Assembly: GCA_016302625.1 (NCBI GenBank) | Contig: JAEDNG010000010.1 | Span: forward strand, 1-14,658 | Length of the DNA stretch: 14,658 bases | Source: Clostridiaceae bacterium | Lineage (GTDB): Bacteria; Bacillota; Clostridia; Oscillospirales; Acutalibacteraceae | Reading direction: 5' to 3' | Shown here: piece by piece, positions 6,520 through 14,611 of the stretch | Layout of the letters: every line of letters starts with the position of its first letter | How positions within the stretch are numbered: position 1 is the stretch's first letter | Translations under genes and position numbers: made by a program | Notes under the pieces: generated by a model | Told to the model about the DNA's origin: nothing | What the model saw: the letters and a program-made list of their open reading frames with translations, nothing else | The model's database searches: none

Positions 6520-8910
6520 ATGGATTATAATATCGAAAGATATTTAAAAACTCTTGAACTCGATAAAATTCTCGATATGTTGGCGGAGGAAACCTGCCTT
6601 TCCGACGCGGCGGAGCATGCCCGTGCGCTTGTGCCCGATACGGATATTAACGCGGTAGCATCGGCACTTAAAAACACAGGCGACGCGTATACCTTTATGT
6701 CGCGCTATTCCGCGCCCTCCTTCGGTGCGGCGAAAAACGTTTCGTCGCCGCTAAGACGCGCGGAGGCTTCAAGCGTACTGTCTATACCCGAGCTGCTCGA
6801 CGTTGCGGAGACTTTGAGAGTAATAAGGTCGGTCAAGGCGTGGAGAAACGAGTGTTCGGGTATGGAAAAAAGCTCGCTTGATGAGCTTTTCTTTTCGCTT
6901 GTGCCAAATAAGTATTTAGAGGAAAAAATCAGCTTTGCGATAAAATCGGAGGAGGAGCTTAACGATAACGCGTCTCCCGCGCTTTACGATATAAGGCGAA
7001 AAATAACCGCAAAATCGGGCAAAATTCGCGAAATTCTTGAAAAAACCGTTCGGGGACCGAGTGCCAAATATTTGCAGGAGGCAATTATCACCCAGCGCGA
7101 CGGACGTTTTGTAGTACCCGTAAAAGCCGAGTACAAGTCGCAGATAAACGGTATTGTTCACGATACCTCGGCGACAGGCTCTACAATTTTTATCGAGCCT
7201 GCGTCGGTGGTTGAGACAAACAACGAAATCCGCATTTTAAAGCTTAAAGAAGAAGAGGAAATCGAGCGTATACTGTCCGAGCTGTCAGCCGAGGCGGGAA
7301 GCTTTGCGGACAGTATTATTAATTCGTACAAGGCGCTCTCAGAGCTTAATCTGATTTTTGCCAAGGCAAGGCTTGCCTATAAAATGAAAGCCTCCATGCC
7401 GCAGATTAACAAGGACGGATATATATATTTAAAGCGGGCGCGGCACCCTCTGATTAATTACAAAACTGTCGTTCCGGTAACGGTGGAGCTGGGACGTGAT
7501 TACGATACACTTGTAATCACCGGACCTAACACCGGCGGCAAGACGGTAACACTTAAAACAATCGGACTGCTTACCATGATGACTATGTGCGGACTGATGA
7601 TTCCGACGGACGACGGAAGTCAGATAGCGGTTTTCTCAAAAATATTCGCTGATATAGGCGACGAGCAGAGCATTGAGCAGTCGCTCTCCACCTTTTCGTC
7701 ACATATGGTTAACATAATATCGATAACCGAGCAGGCGGACAGCGATTCATTGGCGCTTTTTGACGAGCTGTGCGCCGGAACCGATCCGGTCGAGGGCGCG
7801 GCGCTTGCAAAGGCGATTTTAATGCGCCTTTCTATTTACGGCACGAAAATAGCCGCAACAACCCACTATCCTGAGCTTAAGTCGTACGCAATTGATACCG
7901 ACAGGGTGGAAAACGCGTCCTGTGAATTTGACGTTACAACCCTTAAACCCACCTATCGGCTTATTATCGGTATGCCGGGGCGCTCCAATGCGTTTGCAAT
8001 TTCAAAGCGTCTTGGACTTGATGAAAGTATTATTGAAAACGCAAAAGCCGAGGTTTCGGATAACGATCTGAGGTTTGAGCGCGTAGTAGAAGCCCTTGAA
8101 AACGCGAAGCATCAGGCGGAGGAGGAGCATAAAAAGGCTCAGTTACTCAGAATTAAGCTTGACGAATCCCGCAAAAAAGCAGAACAGCGCGAGCATGAGC
8201 TGGACGTTAAACAGCAAAAGCTGATGGAGCAGACACGCGAGACCGCCGACCGAATAATTGAAAACGCAAGGTATAAATCGTCACAGCTGTTAAACGAGCT
8301 TGAAGAAATGAAAAAACAGCTTAACGCCGAAAACGCGGCAAAGCTTGCGGAGAAAGCCCGCTCCGATTTCAAGAAAACCTTAAACGAGCTTGAAGAAAGC
8401 GCAGACCCGGTAACAAAGCGCTCCGCCGCAGGCGAGGCGGTCACCTCCGTTTCAAAGGGAGATATTGTGCTTGTTGCGGATATCAACCGCGACGCGACGG
8501 TTATAGATGTGAAGCCCGATAAAAAACAGGCGCTGGTAATGTCCGGTTCAATTAAGATGTGGACGGATTTTGACAATCTTCGCGTTAAAAAGCACGGAGG
8601 TGAATCTACCGAAATTAAGAAAACCCGTCGTGTATCGGGGCTTGTTTCCCGCGGTCAGCGTTCGGTTTCGGGTGAGGTTGACCTGCGTGGAATGGCGTCT
8701 GACGAGGCGATTTTAGAGCTTGATAAATATATAGACAACGCGGTGCTGTCGGGAATTACAACAATAACCGTAATTCACGGAAAAGGCACGGGGACACTCC
8801 GAAAAGCCGTACAGGCGCATCTGCGCTCACACAAAAATATAAAAACTTTCCGCACGGGAACCTTCGGCGAGGGCGAAAACGGCGTGACTATTGCGGAATT
8901 AAACGAGTAA
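6520..8910 (+). CDS. mutS2: MutS2 ATPase/Smr endonuclease
   Basis: A 796-residue protein, matching B. subtilis MutS2 (about 785) and lacking the mismatch-recognition domain of MutS. A lever/clamp region (1 to about 300) precedes the ABC-type ATPase domain, with Walker A GPNTGGKT (335-342), Walker B ALFDELCAGTDP (D415, E416) and a later ATTHYPELK switch. A long charged coiled coil covers about 515-640, and the C-terminal Smr domain has VDLRG (720-724) and HGKGTG (753-758). MutS2 suppresses homologous recombination in some bacteria and in B. subtilis takes part in resolving collided ribosomes. The ATG at 6520 uses AAGGAG inside the recO 3' end, three bases after the recO stop. All key residues look intact. 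Confidence 0.97.
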   Translation: MDYNIERYLKTLELDKILDMLAEETCLSDAAEHARALVPDTDINAVASALKNTGDAYTFMSRYSAPSFGAAKNVSSPLRRAEASSVLSIPELLDVAETLRVIRSVKAWRNECSGMEKSSLDELFFSLVPNKYLEEKISFAIKSEEELNDNASPALYDIRRKITAKSGKIREILEKTVRGPSAKYLQEAIITQRDGRFVVPVKAEYKSQINGIVHDTSATGSTIFIEPASVVETNNEIRILKLKEEEEIERILSELSAEAGSFADSIINSYKALSELNLIFAKARLAYKMKASMPQINKDGYIYLKRARHPLINYKTVVPVTVELGRDYDTLVITGPNTGGKTVTLKTIGLLTMMTMCGLMIPTDDGSQIAVFSKIFADIGDEQSIEQSLSTFSSHMVNIISITEQADSDSLALFDELCAGTDPVEGAALAKAILMRLSIYGTKIAATTHYPELKSYAIDTDRVENASCEFDVTTLKPTYRLIIGMPGRSNAFAISKRLGLDESIIENAKAEVSDNDLRFERVVEALENAKHQAEEEHKKAQLLRIKLDESRKKAEQREHELDVKQQKLMEQTRETADRIIENARYKSSQLLNELEEMKKQLNAENAAKLAEKARSDFKKTLNELEESADPVTKRSAAGEAVTSVSKGDIVLVADINRDATVIDVKPDKKQALVMSGSIKMWTDFDNLRVKKHGGESTEIKKTRRVSGLVSRGQRSVSGEVDLRGMASDEAILELDKYIDNAVLSGITTITVIHGKGTGTLRKAVQAHLRSHKNIKTFRTGTFGEGENGVTIAELNE

Positions 8911-8911
8911 C

Positions 8912-8941
8912 AAGCGGGCTGTACTTTGCGACAGCCCGCTT
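8912..8941. terminator. Bidirectional hairpin between convergent mutS2 and the kinase gene
   Basis: A near-perfect GC-rich inverted repeat: AAGCGGGCTGT (8912-8922), loop actttgcg, and ACAGCCCGCTT (8931-8941). It fills the 33-base gap between the two convergent stop codons, the usual place for a shared terminator. The T runs after the stem are short in both directions, so termination may be less efficient than at a classic site. Confidence 0.78.
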
Positions 8942-8943
8942 TG

Positions 8944-9435
8944 CTAAAGCTTATTCATTATTTCTTCAACCGTTTGCTCGGTATTTTTGCAGGAAACGGT
9001 TATATCGGCGTATTTTTTATAGAGCGGAAGCCGCTCGTTATATACCGTTTCAAGTGTTTCGCCGGGCTTCATTGCAATGCCGCGTGTAGTGATGTTGTCA
9101 ACTCTACGCTTAATTTCTGTAAGCGGTACATCAAGGAAAACTATAATTCCGTCACGGCTTAAATTTTTCATTGCCTTATCCGAGAAAACCGCGCTTCCGC
9201 CTGTGGCGATAACGCAGTTTTTACATTTAAGCCCAGAAATGATTTCTCCCTCGGTATTTAAAAATGCGTCAATGCCGTCATTATTTATAATTTCCTGCAA
9301 TTTTCTGCCGGTCTGCTTTTGTATAATTAAGTCGGTATCGACAAACTCCAGTCCCGCCGCCTTTGCAAGCACGACCCCTACCGTGCTTTTACCTGCTCCC
9401 GGCATACCGATAAGAACAATATTACTTTTTTTCAT
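8944..9435 (-). CDS. Shikimate-kinase-like P-loop kinase (substrate uncertain)
   Basis: A 163-residue single-domain kinase of the AroK/AroL fold and length. Walker A is GMPGAGKS (10-17), followed by VDTD (32-35) and ATGGSAV (77-83). A lid region TTRGIAMKPG (116-125) precedes ERLPLYKKYADITV (134-147), where R135 fits the conserved arginine near the C-terminus. Two differences from classical shikimate kinases stand out. The FR of the F-R-x2-E motif, whose Arg binds the shikimate carboxylate, is F58-L59. The GGG triplet is GGS (79-81). The enzyme would still phosphorylate a small hydroxyl compound with ATP, but shikimate is not assured. It is last in a three-gene operon, three bases after the PFL stop, with no clear Shine-Dalgarno, suggesting coupled translation. 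Automated pipelines would call it aroK. Confidence 0.85.
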   Translation of the reverse strand: MKKSNIVLIGMPGAGKSTVGVVLAKAAGLEFVDTDLIIQKQTGRKLQEIINNDGIDAFLNTEGEIISGLKCKNCVIATGGSAVFSDKAMKNLSRDGIIVFLDVPLTEIKRRVDNITTRGIAMKPGETLETVYNERLPLYKKYADITVSCKNTEQTVEEIMNKL

Positions 9436-9438
9436 GGC

Positions 9439-10794
9439 TTAGTTTTTAAGACTTTGAAGCGGTGCTGGGATTCTGCCTGCACGGTCGATAAACTTCTTCG
9501 GACTCTTGTTAAGGTTAACTTTCATAATCGGACCCGAGCCTAAAAGTCCGCCGAAATTAAGCTCCTCGCCCGCCTTTTTGCCGATTGCGGGTATTACTCT
9601 TACAGCGGTGGTTTTGGAGTTTACCATGCCGATTGCCGCCTCGTCAGCTATAATTGCCGAGATAACCTCCGCCGGTGTTTCGCCGGGAATCGCTATCATA
9701 TCAAGACCTACAGAGCAAACGGCGGTCATTGCCTCAAGCTTTTCAAGCTGTAAATCGCCCGAACGCGCCGCGTCGATCATTCCCGCGTCCTCTGTTACGG
9801 GGATAAAGGCGCCCGAAAGCCCTCCGACAGAGGAGGACGCCATTACGCCGCCTTTTTTGACCGCGTCGTTAAGGAGCGCCAAAGCGGCGGTAGTGCCGTG
9901 AATACCGCAGGTCTCAAGTCCCATTTCCTCTAAAATATGCGCTACCGAATCGCCGACGGCAGGAGTAGGGGCGAGGGAAAGGTCAACAATTCCGAAAGGA
10001 ACACCCAAACGCTTTGAAGCCTCTGTTCCCACAAGCTGACCCATTCGGGTTATTTTAAAGGCGGTGCGCTTTATCGTTTCGGCAACCGTGCCTAAATCTC
10101 CGTCGGGGCATTTTTTAAGTGCCGCCTGAACAACTCCGGGGCCAGAAACGCCGACGTGTACAACACAGTCAGGCTCACCAACGCCGTGAAAAGCGCCTGC
10201 CATAAACGGGTTATCCTCAACCGCATTGCAGAACACAACAAGCTTTGCACAGCCGATACATTCGCGGTCGGCGGTTATCTCGGCGGTTTGTCTTACAACC
10301 TTGCCCATAAGCTTTACCGCGTCCATATTAATGCCCGATTTTGTTGAGCCGATATTTACCGACGAGCAGATGTTTTCGGTGACGGAGAGTGCCTCCGGGA
10401 TAGAGCGGATAAGCGCCTCATCGCCCGCCGAAAAGCCTTTATGAACAAGTGCGGAATAGCCGCCGATAAAGTTTACTCCGGTTGTGTCTGCCGCACGCTG
10501 GAGCGTTTTCGCGTAAATAACCGGATCGCCGCCCGAAGCCGCTAAAAGGGCTATCGGGGTGACCGAGATGCGTTTGTTTATAATCGGAATACCGTATTCG
10601 CGTTCAATATTTTCGCCCGTCTCGACAAGCTTTCCCGCGAGACGGGTGATTTTGTCATAAACCTTGTCGCAGGAGCGTTTAATGTCTGAATCGGCGCAGT
10701 CTAAAAGGGAAATACCCATTGTGATTGTTCGGATATCAAGATTTTCCTCGGAAATCATATTTATGGTTTCCATTATATCGTTAATATTAAGCAT
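9439..10794 (-). CDS. PFL-family protein (UPF0210/COG2848)
   Basis: A 451-residue soluble protein, full length for the UPF0210 (DUF711-like, COG2848) family, whose fold is related to pyruvate formate-lyase and ribonucleotide reductase barrels. Recognisable stretches are the N-terminal INDIMETINMISEENLDIRT, KRISVTPIALLAASGG (about 74-89), VVHVGVSGPGVV in the middle, and LGSGPIMKVN near the end. No glycyl-radical motif is apparent. The biochemical function of the family is not established. ATG 10794 has AGAGG at 10805-10801, overlapping the end of the upstream ACT gene. The ACT-domain partner hints at amino-acid-responsive metabolism, which is inference. The kinase gene follows after three bases. 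Confidence 0.93.
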   Translation of the reverse strand: MLNINDIMETINMISEENLDIRTITMGISLLDCADSDIKRSCDKVYDKITRLAGKLVETGENIEREYGIPIINKRISVTPIALLAASGGDPVIYAKTLQRAADTTGVNFIGGYSALVHKGFSAGDEALIRSIPEALSVTENICSSVNIGSTKSGINMDAVKLMGKVVRQTAEITADRECIGCAKLVVFCNAVEDNPFMAGAFHGVGEPDCVVHVGVSGPGVVQAALKKCPDGDLGTVAETIKRTAFKITRMGQLVGTEASKRLGVPFGIVDLSLAPTPAVGDSVAHILEEMGLETCGIHGTTAALALLNDAVKKGGVMASSSVGGLSGAFIPVTEDAGMIDAARSGDLQLEKLEAMTAVCSVGLDMIAIPGETPAEVISAIIADEAAIGMVNSKTTAVRVIPAIGKKAGEELNFGGLLGSGPIMKVNLNKSPKKFIDRAGRIPAPLQSLKN

Positions 10795-10805
10795 ATCGTA
10801 CCTCT

Positions 10806-11075
10806 TTAAATGCGGTGCATGGAATTGAAAATGTCCTCGTGCATAACGCGGATATCAAGCTTTTTGTCCGCGCCCAAGGCTTTCATTTTATCCGAAAACT
10901 CGGTAAAGGAGCAATTGAGTCCGCCTATTTCGGTAAGCATGACCATTACAAACATATCCTGCAAAACCGACTGCGTAATATCAACGATATTAGCGTTACA
11001 TTCGGCGCAGACCGCGCTAACCTTTGAAATTATGCCTACGGCGTCCTTTCCGATAACCGATACTACTGTTTTCAT
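10806..11075 (-). CDS. ACT-domain protein (UPF0237 family)
   Basis: An 89-residue protein that is essentially one ACT domain. The start VVSVIGKDAVGIISKVSAVCAE and the central NANIVDITQSVLQDMFVMVM match the UPF0237/COG3830 family, which resembles the ACT repeats of GcvR. ACT domains bind amino acids or similar small effectors, usually as dimers. In this family the stand-alone domain is regularly encoded just before a UPF0210/PFL gene, as it is here (12-base gap). ATG 11075 has a strong GGAGGG Shine-Dalgarno at 11091-11086, and a good sigma-A promoter lies upstream. It is the first gene of the operon and may sense a ligand for the two enzymes behind it; the ligand is unknown. Confidence 0.93.
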   Translation of the reverse strand: MKTVVSVIGKDAVGIISKVSAVCAECNANIVDITQSVLQDMFVMVMLTEIGGLNCSFTEFSDKMKALGADKKLDIRVMHEDIFNSMHRI

Positions 11076-11106
11076 ATTTGCTTCACCCTCCGAAAATATT
11101 GTTTTA

Positions 11107-11135
11107 ATTTTAACATACTTTTCCTATAATATCAA
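11107..11135 (-). promoter_or_regulatory. Sigma-A promoter of the ACT-PFL-kinase operon
   Basis: On the minus strand, -35 TTGATA (11135-11130) is followed by a 17-base spacer and -10 TAAAAT (11112-11107). A TG at 11115-11114 gives an extended -10. The start would fall near 11100, leaving a leader of about 25 bases with only the Shine-Dalgarno, so no riboswitch or attenuator fits. Confidence 0.75.
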
Positions 11136-11201
11136 GCAATATCCTTTTAATTGCTGCAATCACCTACAAAAAATAAAAATTTTTCGAAATATCGAATTGT
11201 C

Positions 11202-11230
11202 TTGCAATTTTCAGAAAAAGGTTGTATCAT
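11202..11230 (+). promoter_or_regulatory. Candidate sigma-A promoter of comEC-holA
   Basis: TTGCAA (11202-11207), a 17-base spacer, then TATCAT (11225-11230): four and five matches to the consensus hexamers. The start would be near 11237, which leaves too little leader for the ATG at 11249 but suits the ATG at 11264 with GGGGA as Shine-Dalgarno. A second plus-strand TATAAT at 11125-11130 lacks a -35. Confidence 0.45.
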
Positions 11231-11263
11231 GAAATATATTGGTAAAAAATGGGGATTGCAACG

Positions 11264-12775
11264 ATGCTTGATTATATGAAAAAGCGCCCGATGCTTTTAT
11301 GCGCGGTTATATGCAGTATTATCTGTATTGTAGGCTTCTTTTCAAGAATAGCTGTATTTTGCTGCGGATTACTTATAATTGCTGTATTTTTTATTATGAT
11401 TCAAAAGAAAATTAAACACAAGTATATTTTTATCGTGTTTATGCTTTTCGCCGTATCGGTTAGCGTTCTTATTACGGAAAACCGCATTGATGAAGCAGTT
11501 ACGGCTGATTCAAGTACGGTCGAGGGGAGATTTATTGTTATTGAGGATTCTGAAAGTCACGGAAATTATTATTCCTCTGTTTTGGAAGCAAACGGTTGCG
11601 AGGGACTTCGCGACGGAACCCGCATATTCACTTTTTATAAAAACGGCGGGTTTAAATGCGGAAATACGCTGAAAGCTCGTATAAAGATAAGCTCTTTTGA
11701 TGAAACATATAAAATTTACAATTATTCTAAGGGTATATATCTTTCGGGAAATATATTAAACGCGTCCGTCACAGATGAGAAGGGCGATTATATTCTTTAT
11801 TTGATCGGTAATATTAGGAAATATATTGCGGATACTCTGTTTGCGAATATGGGTTATAAGCAGGCTGCGACCCTTACGGCAATAGTTTCCGGCGACAGGA
11901 CGTATCTGTCGGACGAATTTTACGGACACATAAAAAGTGCTGGCGTAAGCCATGTTATGGTGGTTTCGGGAATGCACCTTTCGGTTATAGTTATGCTAAT
12001 GACGTATCTCGGAGAAAGGCTTTTCTATAACCGGTATTTAAAAGCGCTGACGGTTGTTTTTACGGTTATTTTCGTGACGGCGCTCTGCGGCTTTACAAAA
12101 TCGATTTTAAGGGCAGGAATATGTTATATTATTTATGCGGCAGGGATAGCGCTTAACCGCGAGAATACTCCGGAAAATACTTTAGGAGGTGCGGTTTCGC
12201 TTATTCTTATTGCGGAGCCTTTTGCAATATTTAATATTTCATTTCAGTTGTCGGTTTTATCTACATTAGGAATCGTTGCCTGTTCGATTCCGTGCTTGAA
12301 ATATATTAAAGAGAAAAAGATTATCGAAAACAGAATTTTGCTGATTATCATATCGGCGGTGTCGGTAACGGTATTTGCCCTTATCTTTACGCTTCCGGTG
12401 ACGATTTATGTTTTCGGGTACGCGTCTACGGTATCAATCGTCACCAATTTGCTTATATCCGAGGCTGTCACATTAGCCCTTTCCTTTGCGGCGGCAGCGC
12501 TTGTATTAAACCTTTTCCTGCCAATTATCGCAAAACCGTTATTTGTCTTGTCGGACATCGTAGTAAAATATATTGATTTTGTTATAGATGAATTCGGCTC
12601 GCTTCCGTTTGCGACGGTTACTTTGGGCAAAATTCCGTTTATAATCTCACTTGCGGTTCTGTTCGGCGTGATTTCGGCTTTATTTGCTTGTAAAAAGCAC
12701 TCTGATATGTTAAAATTAAAAAAGATGAACAGTAAAATTGTCAGAGAGGGCGGAGGAAAGCTAAAATGGCGGTAA
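11264..12775 (+). CDS. comEC: ComEC/Rec2-family membrane protein without the hydrolase domain
   Basis: About 503 residues from ATG 11264. Two to three N-terminal membrane helices precede a soluble OB-like DUF4131 region (about 60-185), then the competence domain with the hallmark HVMVVSGMHLSV and a further set of membrane helices up to about residue 480. ComEC forms the channel that carries single-stranded DNA across the membrane in natural transformation. Typical Gram-positive ComEC is about 750 residues and ends in a metallo-beta-lactamase-like domain. Here the protein ends soon after the last helix, and holA begins at once, so that domain is absent. An ATG at 11249 is in frame, but 11264 has GGGGA (11251-11255) at a good distance. 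It may be a channel-only form or have another role; competence is not shown. Confidence 0.87.
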   Translation: MLDYMKKRPMLLCAVICSIICIVGFFSRIAVFCCGLLIIAVFFIMIQKKIKHKYIFIVFMLFAVSVSVLITENRIDEAVTADSSTVEGRFIVIEDSESHGNYYSSVLEANGCEGLRDGTRIFTFYKNGGFKCGNTLKARIKISSFDETYKIYNYSKGIYLSGNILNASVTDEKGDYILYLIGNIRKYIADTLFANMGYKQAATLTAIVSGDRTYLSDEFYGHIKSAGVSHVMVVSGMHLSVIVMLMTYLGERLFYNRYLKALTVVFTVIFVTALCGFTKSILRAGICYIIYAAGIALNRENTPENTLGGAVSLILIAEPFAIFNISFQLSVLSTLGIVACSIPCLKYIKEKKIIENRILLIIISAVSVTVFALIFTLPVTIYVFGYASTVSIVTNLLISEAVTLALSFAAAALVLNLFLPIIAKPLFVLSDIVVKYIDFVIDEFGSLPFATVTLGKIPFIISLAVLFGVISALFACKKHSDMLKLKKMNSKIVREGGGKLKWR

Positions 12776-13818
12776 TAAATGAGGATACCTTTAAAAATCA
12801 GCTTAAGGCAGGAAAGCTTGCTCCGGTTTACATAATATTCGGAGACGACGGTTATCTCAAAAAAATGTATGTTGATAAAATCAGTAAAATGACCGCCGAT
12901 AAGGACGATATATTTAACTATTCGAAATTTGGGTCAGATTGCGATTTACAGGAGGTTTACGACGCGCTGTCTCAATTGCCTGTGCTTGCTGACAAAAAGT
13001 GTATAATACTTTGCGATTATGATTTCGAGCATTGCTCAAAGAGCGATTTTGACAAGCTGTGCCTGTTGGCAAAGGACGGTAACGATACTGCTGTGCTGAT
13101 AATCTGGTTTGACAGTATCGAAGTAGACGCAAAAAAAAGCTCAAAATTCAAAAAGCTTGCTTCTGCCGCCGAGAAGTGCGGGGGAGCGGCTGTGCTTTTA
13201 AATCACCGACGTACGCCCGAGCTTGTAAAAATGCTGACCGACGGCGCATTAAAGCGCGGCTGTAAAATGGAGCCTGCGGCGGCAAGGTATTTGGTGGAAA
13301 CCGCGGGAGAGGATATCAACACGCTTGTAAACGAGCTTGACAAGCTTTGCTTTTTTTTGCCATCCGGTTGTATTACCAAACAGGATGTCGATTATGTATG
13401 CGTGAAAACGCCCGAAGCGTCGGTATACAATCTCTCAAAGCAAATACTTGCAAAGAACGCGGAAATGGCGCTTAAAACCTTGGACGAGCTGTTTTTTATG
13501 CGGCTTGAGCCGATGATGATTCTGTATACGGTATCTTCGGTATATGTTGATATGTACAGACTTTTCGTTTGCCGAAAAAGCGGAAAAAATATTAAAGACG
13601 CGGCGGAAATTTTCGGATATAAGGGCAGGGAATTTGTGCTTGAACGTGCGGCGAGGGATCTTTCGGGATTTGATTTCAATAGACTGGCGCTCAGCTTTGA
13701 CGCGCTGATTGACGCGGACAGGCGGCTTAAATCCTTCGGCGCGGACGAGCGGATTATTCTTGAACAGCTTACAATAAGACTTATTTATATTGCGGCAAAG
13801 GGTGAAACGGTTGATTAA
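12766..13818 (+). CDS. holA: DNA polymerase III subunit delta
   Basis: A 350-residue protein, the usual length for HolA. The N-terminal part shows the family pattern LAPVYIIFGDDGYLKKMYVDKI (about 18-39), followed by an AAA+-like domain without a working Walker A, as in other delta subunits. The middle has a lid-like segment with ETAGEDINTLVNELDKL (about 179-195) and TPEASVYNLSKQIL, and the C-terminal helical domain ends at ERIILEQLTIRLIYIAA. Delta is the clamp-loader subunit that opens the beta sliding clamp. ATG 12766 has GGAGG at 12752-12756 and overlaps the comEC end by ten bases. comEC-holA adjacency is a common arrangement in Firmicutes and supports both calls. Confidence 0.92.
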   Translation: MAVINEDTFKNQLKAGKLAPVYIIFGDDGYLKKMYVDKISKMTADKDDIFNYSKFGSDCDLQEVYDALSQLPVLADKKCIILCDYDFEHCSKSDFDKLCLLAKDGNDTAVLIIWFDSIEVDAKKSSKFKKLASAAEKCGGAAVLLNHRRTPELVKMLTDGALKRGCKMEPAAARYLVETAGEDINTLVNELDKLCFFLPSGCITKQDVDYVCVKTPEASVYNLSKQILAKNAEMALKTLDELFFMRLEPMMILYTVSSVYVDMYRLFVCRKSGKNIKDAAEIFGYKGREFVLERAARDLSGFDFNRLALSFDALIDADRRLKSFGADERIILEQLTIRLIYIAAKGETVD

Positions 13819-14401
13819 GCTAAAGCAGCCGGTGATAGTCGAGGGAAAGTACGATAAAATAACGCTTGAAAACGTGATTGACACGCTTATAATTCCGACT
13901 AACGGCTTCGGGATTTTTAAGGATAGGGAAAAGTGCGCCATGATACGAAGCCTTGCGAAGAAAAACGGCATTATAGTTATGACCGATTCCGACAGCGCGG
14001 GAGCGGTTATCCGTTCGTATCTTAAAAAAATCATAGGGGATTCGGAGATTATAAACGTATATGTTCCGCAGTTAAAGGGCAAGGAAAAGCGGAAATCCGC
14101 AGGCTCTAAGGAGGGCTTTTTGGGTGTTGAGGGAATGACGCCGGAAATTATTGAGGAAGCCCTTAAAAAAAGCGGAGTATTTTGCGATAAAGCTGAAACG
14201 CTCAAAAAAATAACCAAAGCGGATATGTTTAAATTCGGACTTTCGGGCTGTAAGGACAGCGGCGAAAAGCGAAAGAGCTTTTTGAAATATTTATCCTTGC
14301 CTGAAAATCTTTCCTCCTCCGCGATGCTTGACGTGATGAACAATATGTTCACGGCGGAAGAGTTCGCGACAAAATTTTCTTTATGGCGGGATAGTTGTTG
14401 A
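13811..14401 (+). CDS. RNase M5-like Toprim protein (DUF4093 type)
   Basis: About 196 residues from TTG 13811, close to the size of RNase M5 (about 186). The Toprim domain starts with KQPVIVEGKYDKITLENV, with catalytic-type E11, and continues to MTDSDSAG with the acidic pair D59 and D61. The C-terminal part (about 115-196) resembles the DUF4093 region of these proteins. RNase M5 matures the 5S rRNA precursor in Gram-positive bacteria, cutting with ribosomal protein L18 as cofactor. TTG 13811 is preferred because AAAGGGTGA lies about eight bases upstream; TTG 13790 and GTG 13802 are also in frame. The gene overlaps holA by eight bases. rnmV usually lies by ksgA, so this could be a paralogous Toprim protein instead. 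Confidence 0.82.
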   Translation: MIKLKQPVIVEGKYDKITLENVIDTLIIPTNGFGIFKDREKCAMIRSLAKKNGIIVMTDSDSAGAVIRSYLKKIIGDSEIINVYVPQLKGKEKRKSAGSKEGFLGVEGMTPEIIEEALKKSGVFCDKAETLKKITKADMFKFGLSGCKDSGEKRKSFLKYLSLPENLSSSAMLDVMNNMFTAEEFATKFSLWRDSC

Positions 14402-14611
14402 GCTTTCCGAGGCGGTTATCCGTACCGGAATATAGTCAATAAATATGAGGCGAAAGAAGAAAGCCAATAACAAAGCGTGTTTTACTATCTATGATACCTT
14501 GTCCGAGCGCATAGTTTCTTTGCCTTGCTCGAGTTCACAAACAAAACGCAAACCAAAACTTCTTCGTATTTATAACGTCTTGGGATATAAAAAATATTTG
14601 GTAGAAAAGAA
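14402..14611. other. Intergenic stretch without a convincing feature
   Basis: Between the Toprim gene and the last start codon there are 210 bases. I see no strong terminator hairpin, no well-spaced promoter and no RNA gene. An imperfect GC-rich patch (about 14411-14430, GGCGGTTATCCGTACCGG) could form a small hairpin but has no T run. A 63-codon frame crosses the region without a ribosome binding site and is probably chance. Confidence 0.5.

Noticed and set aside
11125..11130. TATAAT on the plus strand as the comEC promoter
   Set aside because: No -35 at proper spacing and no extended -10. The bases overlap the spacer and -35 of the minus-strand operon promoter, and a better-placed pair lies at 11202-11230.
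10810..11232. 140-codon plus-strand frame opposite the ACT gene
   Set aside because: It mirrors the ACT coding sequence, runs through the mapped operon promoter and has no recognisable domain.
13435..14352. Long 305-codon minus-strand frame opposite holA and the Toprim gene
   Set aside because: It lies antisense to two recognisable genes and has no family pattern; it is an effect of codon bias on the other strand.
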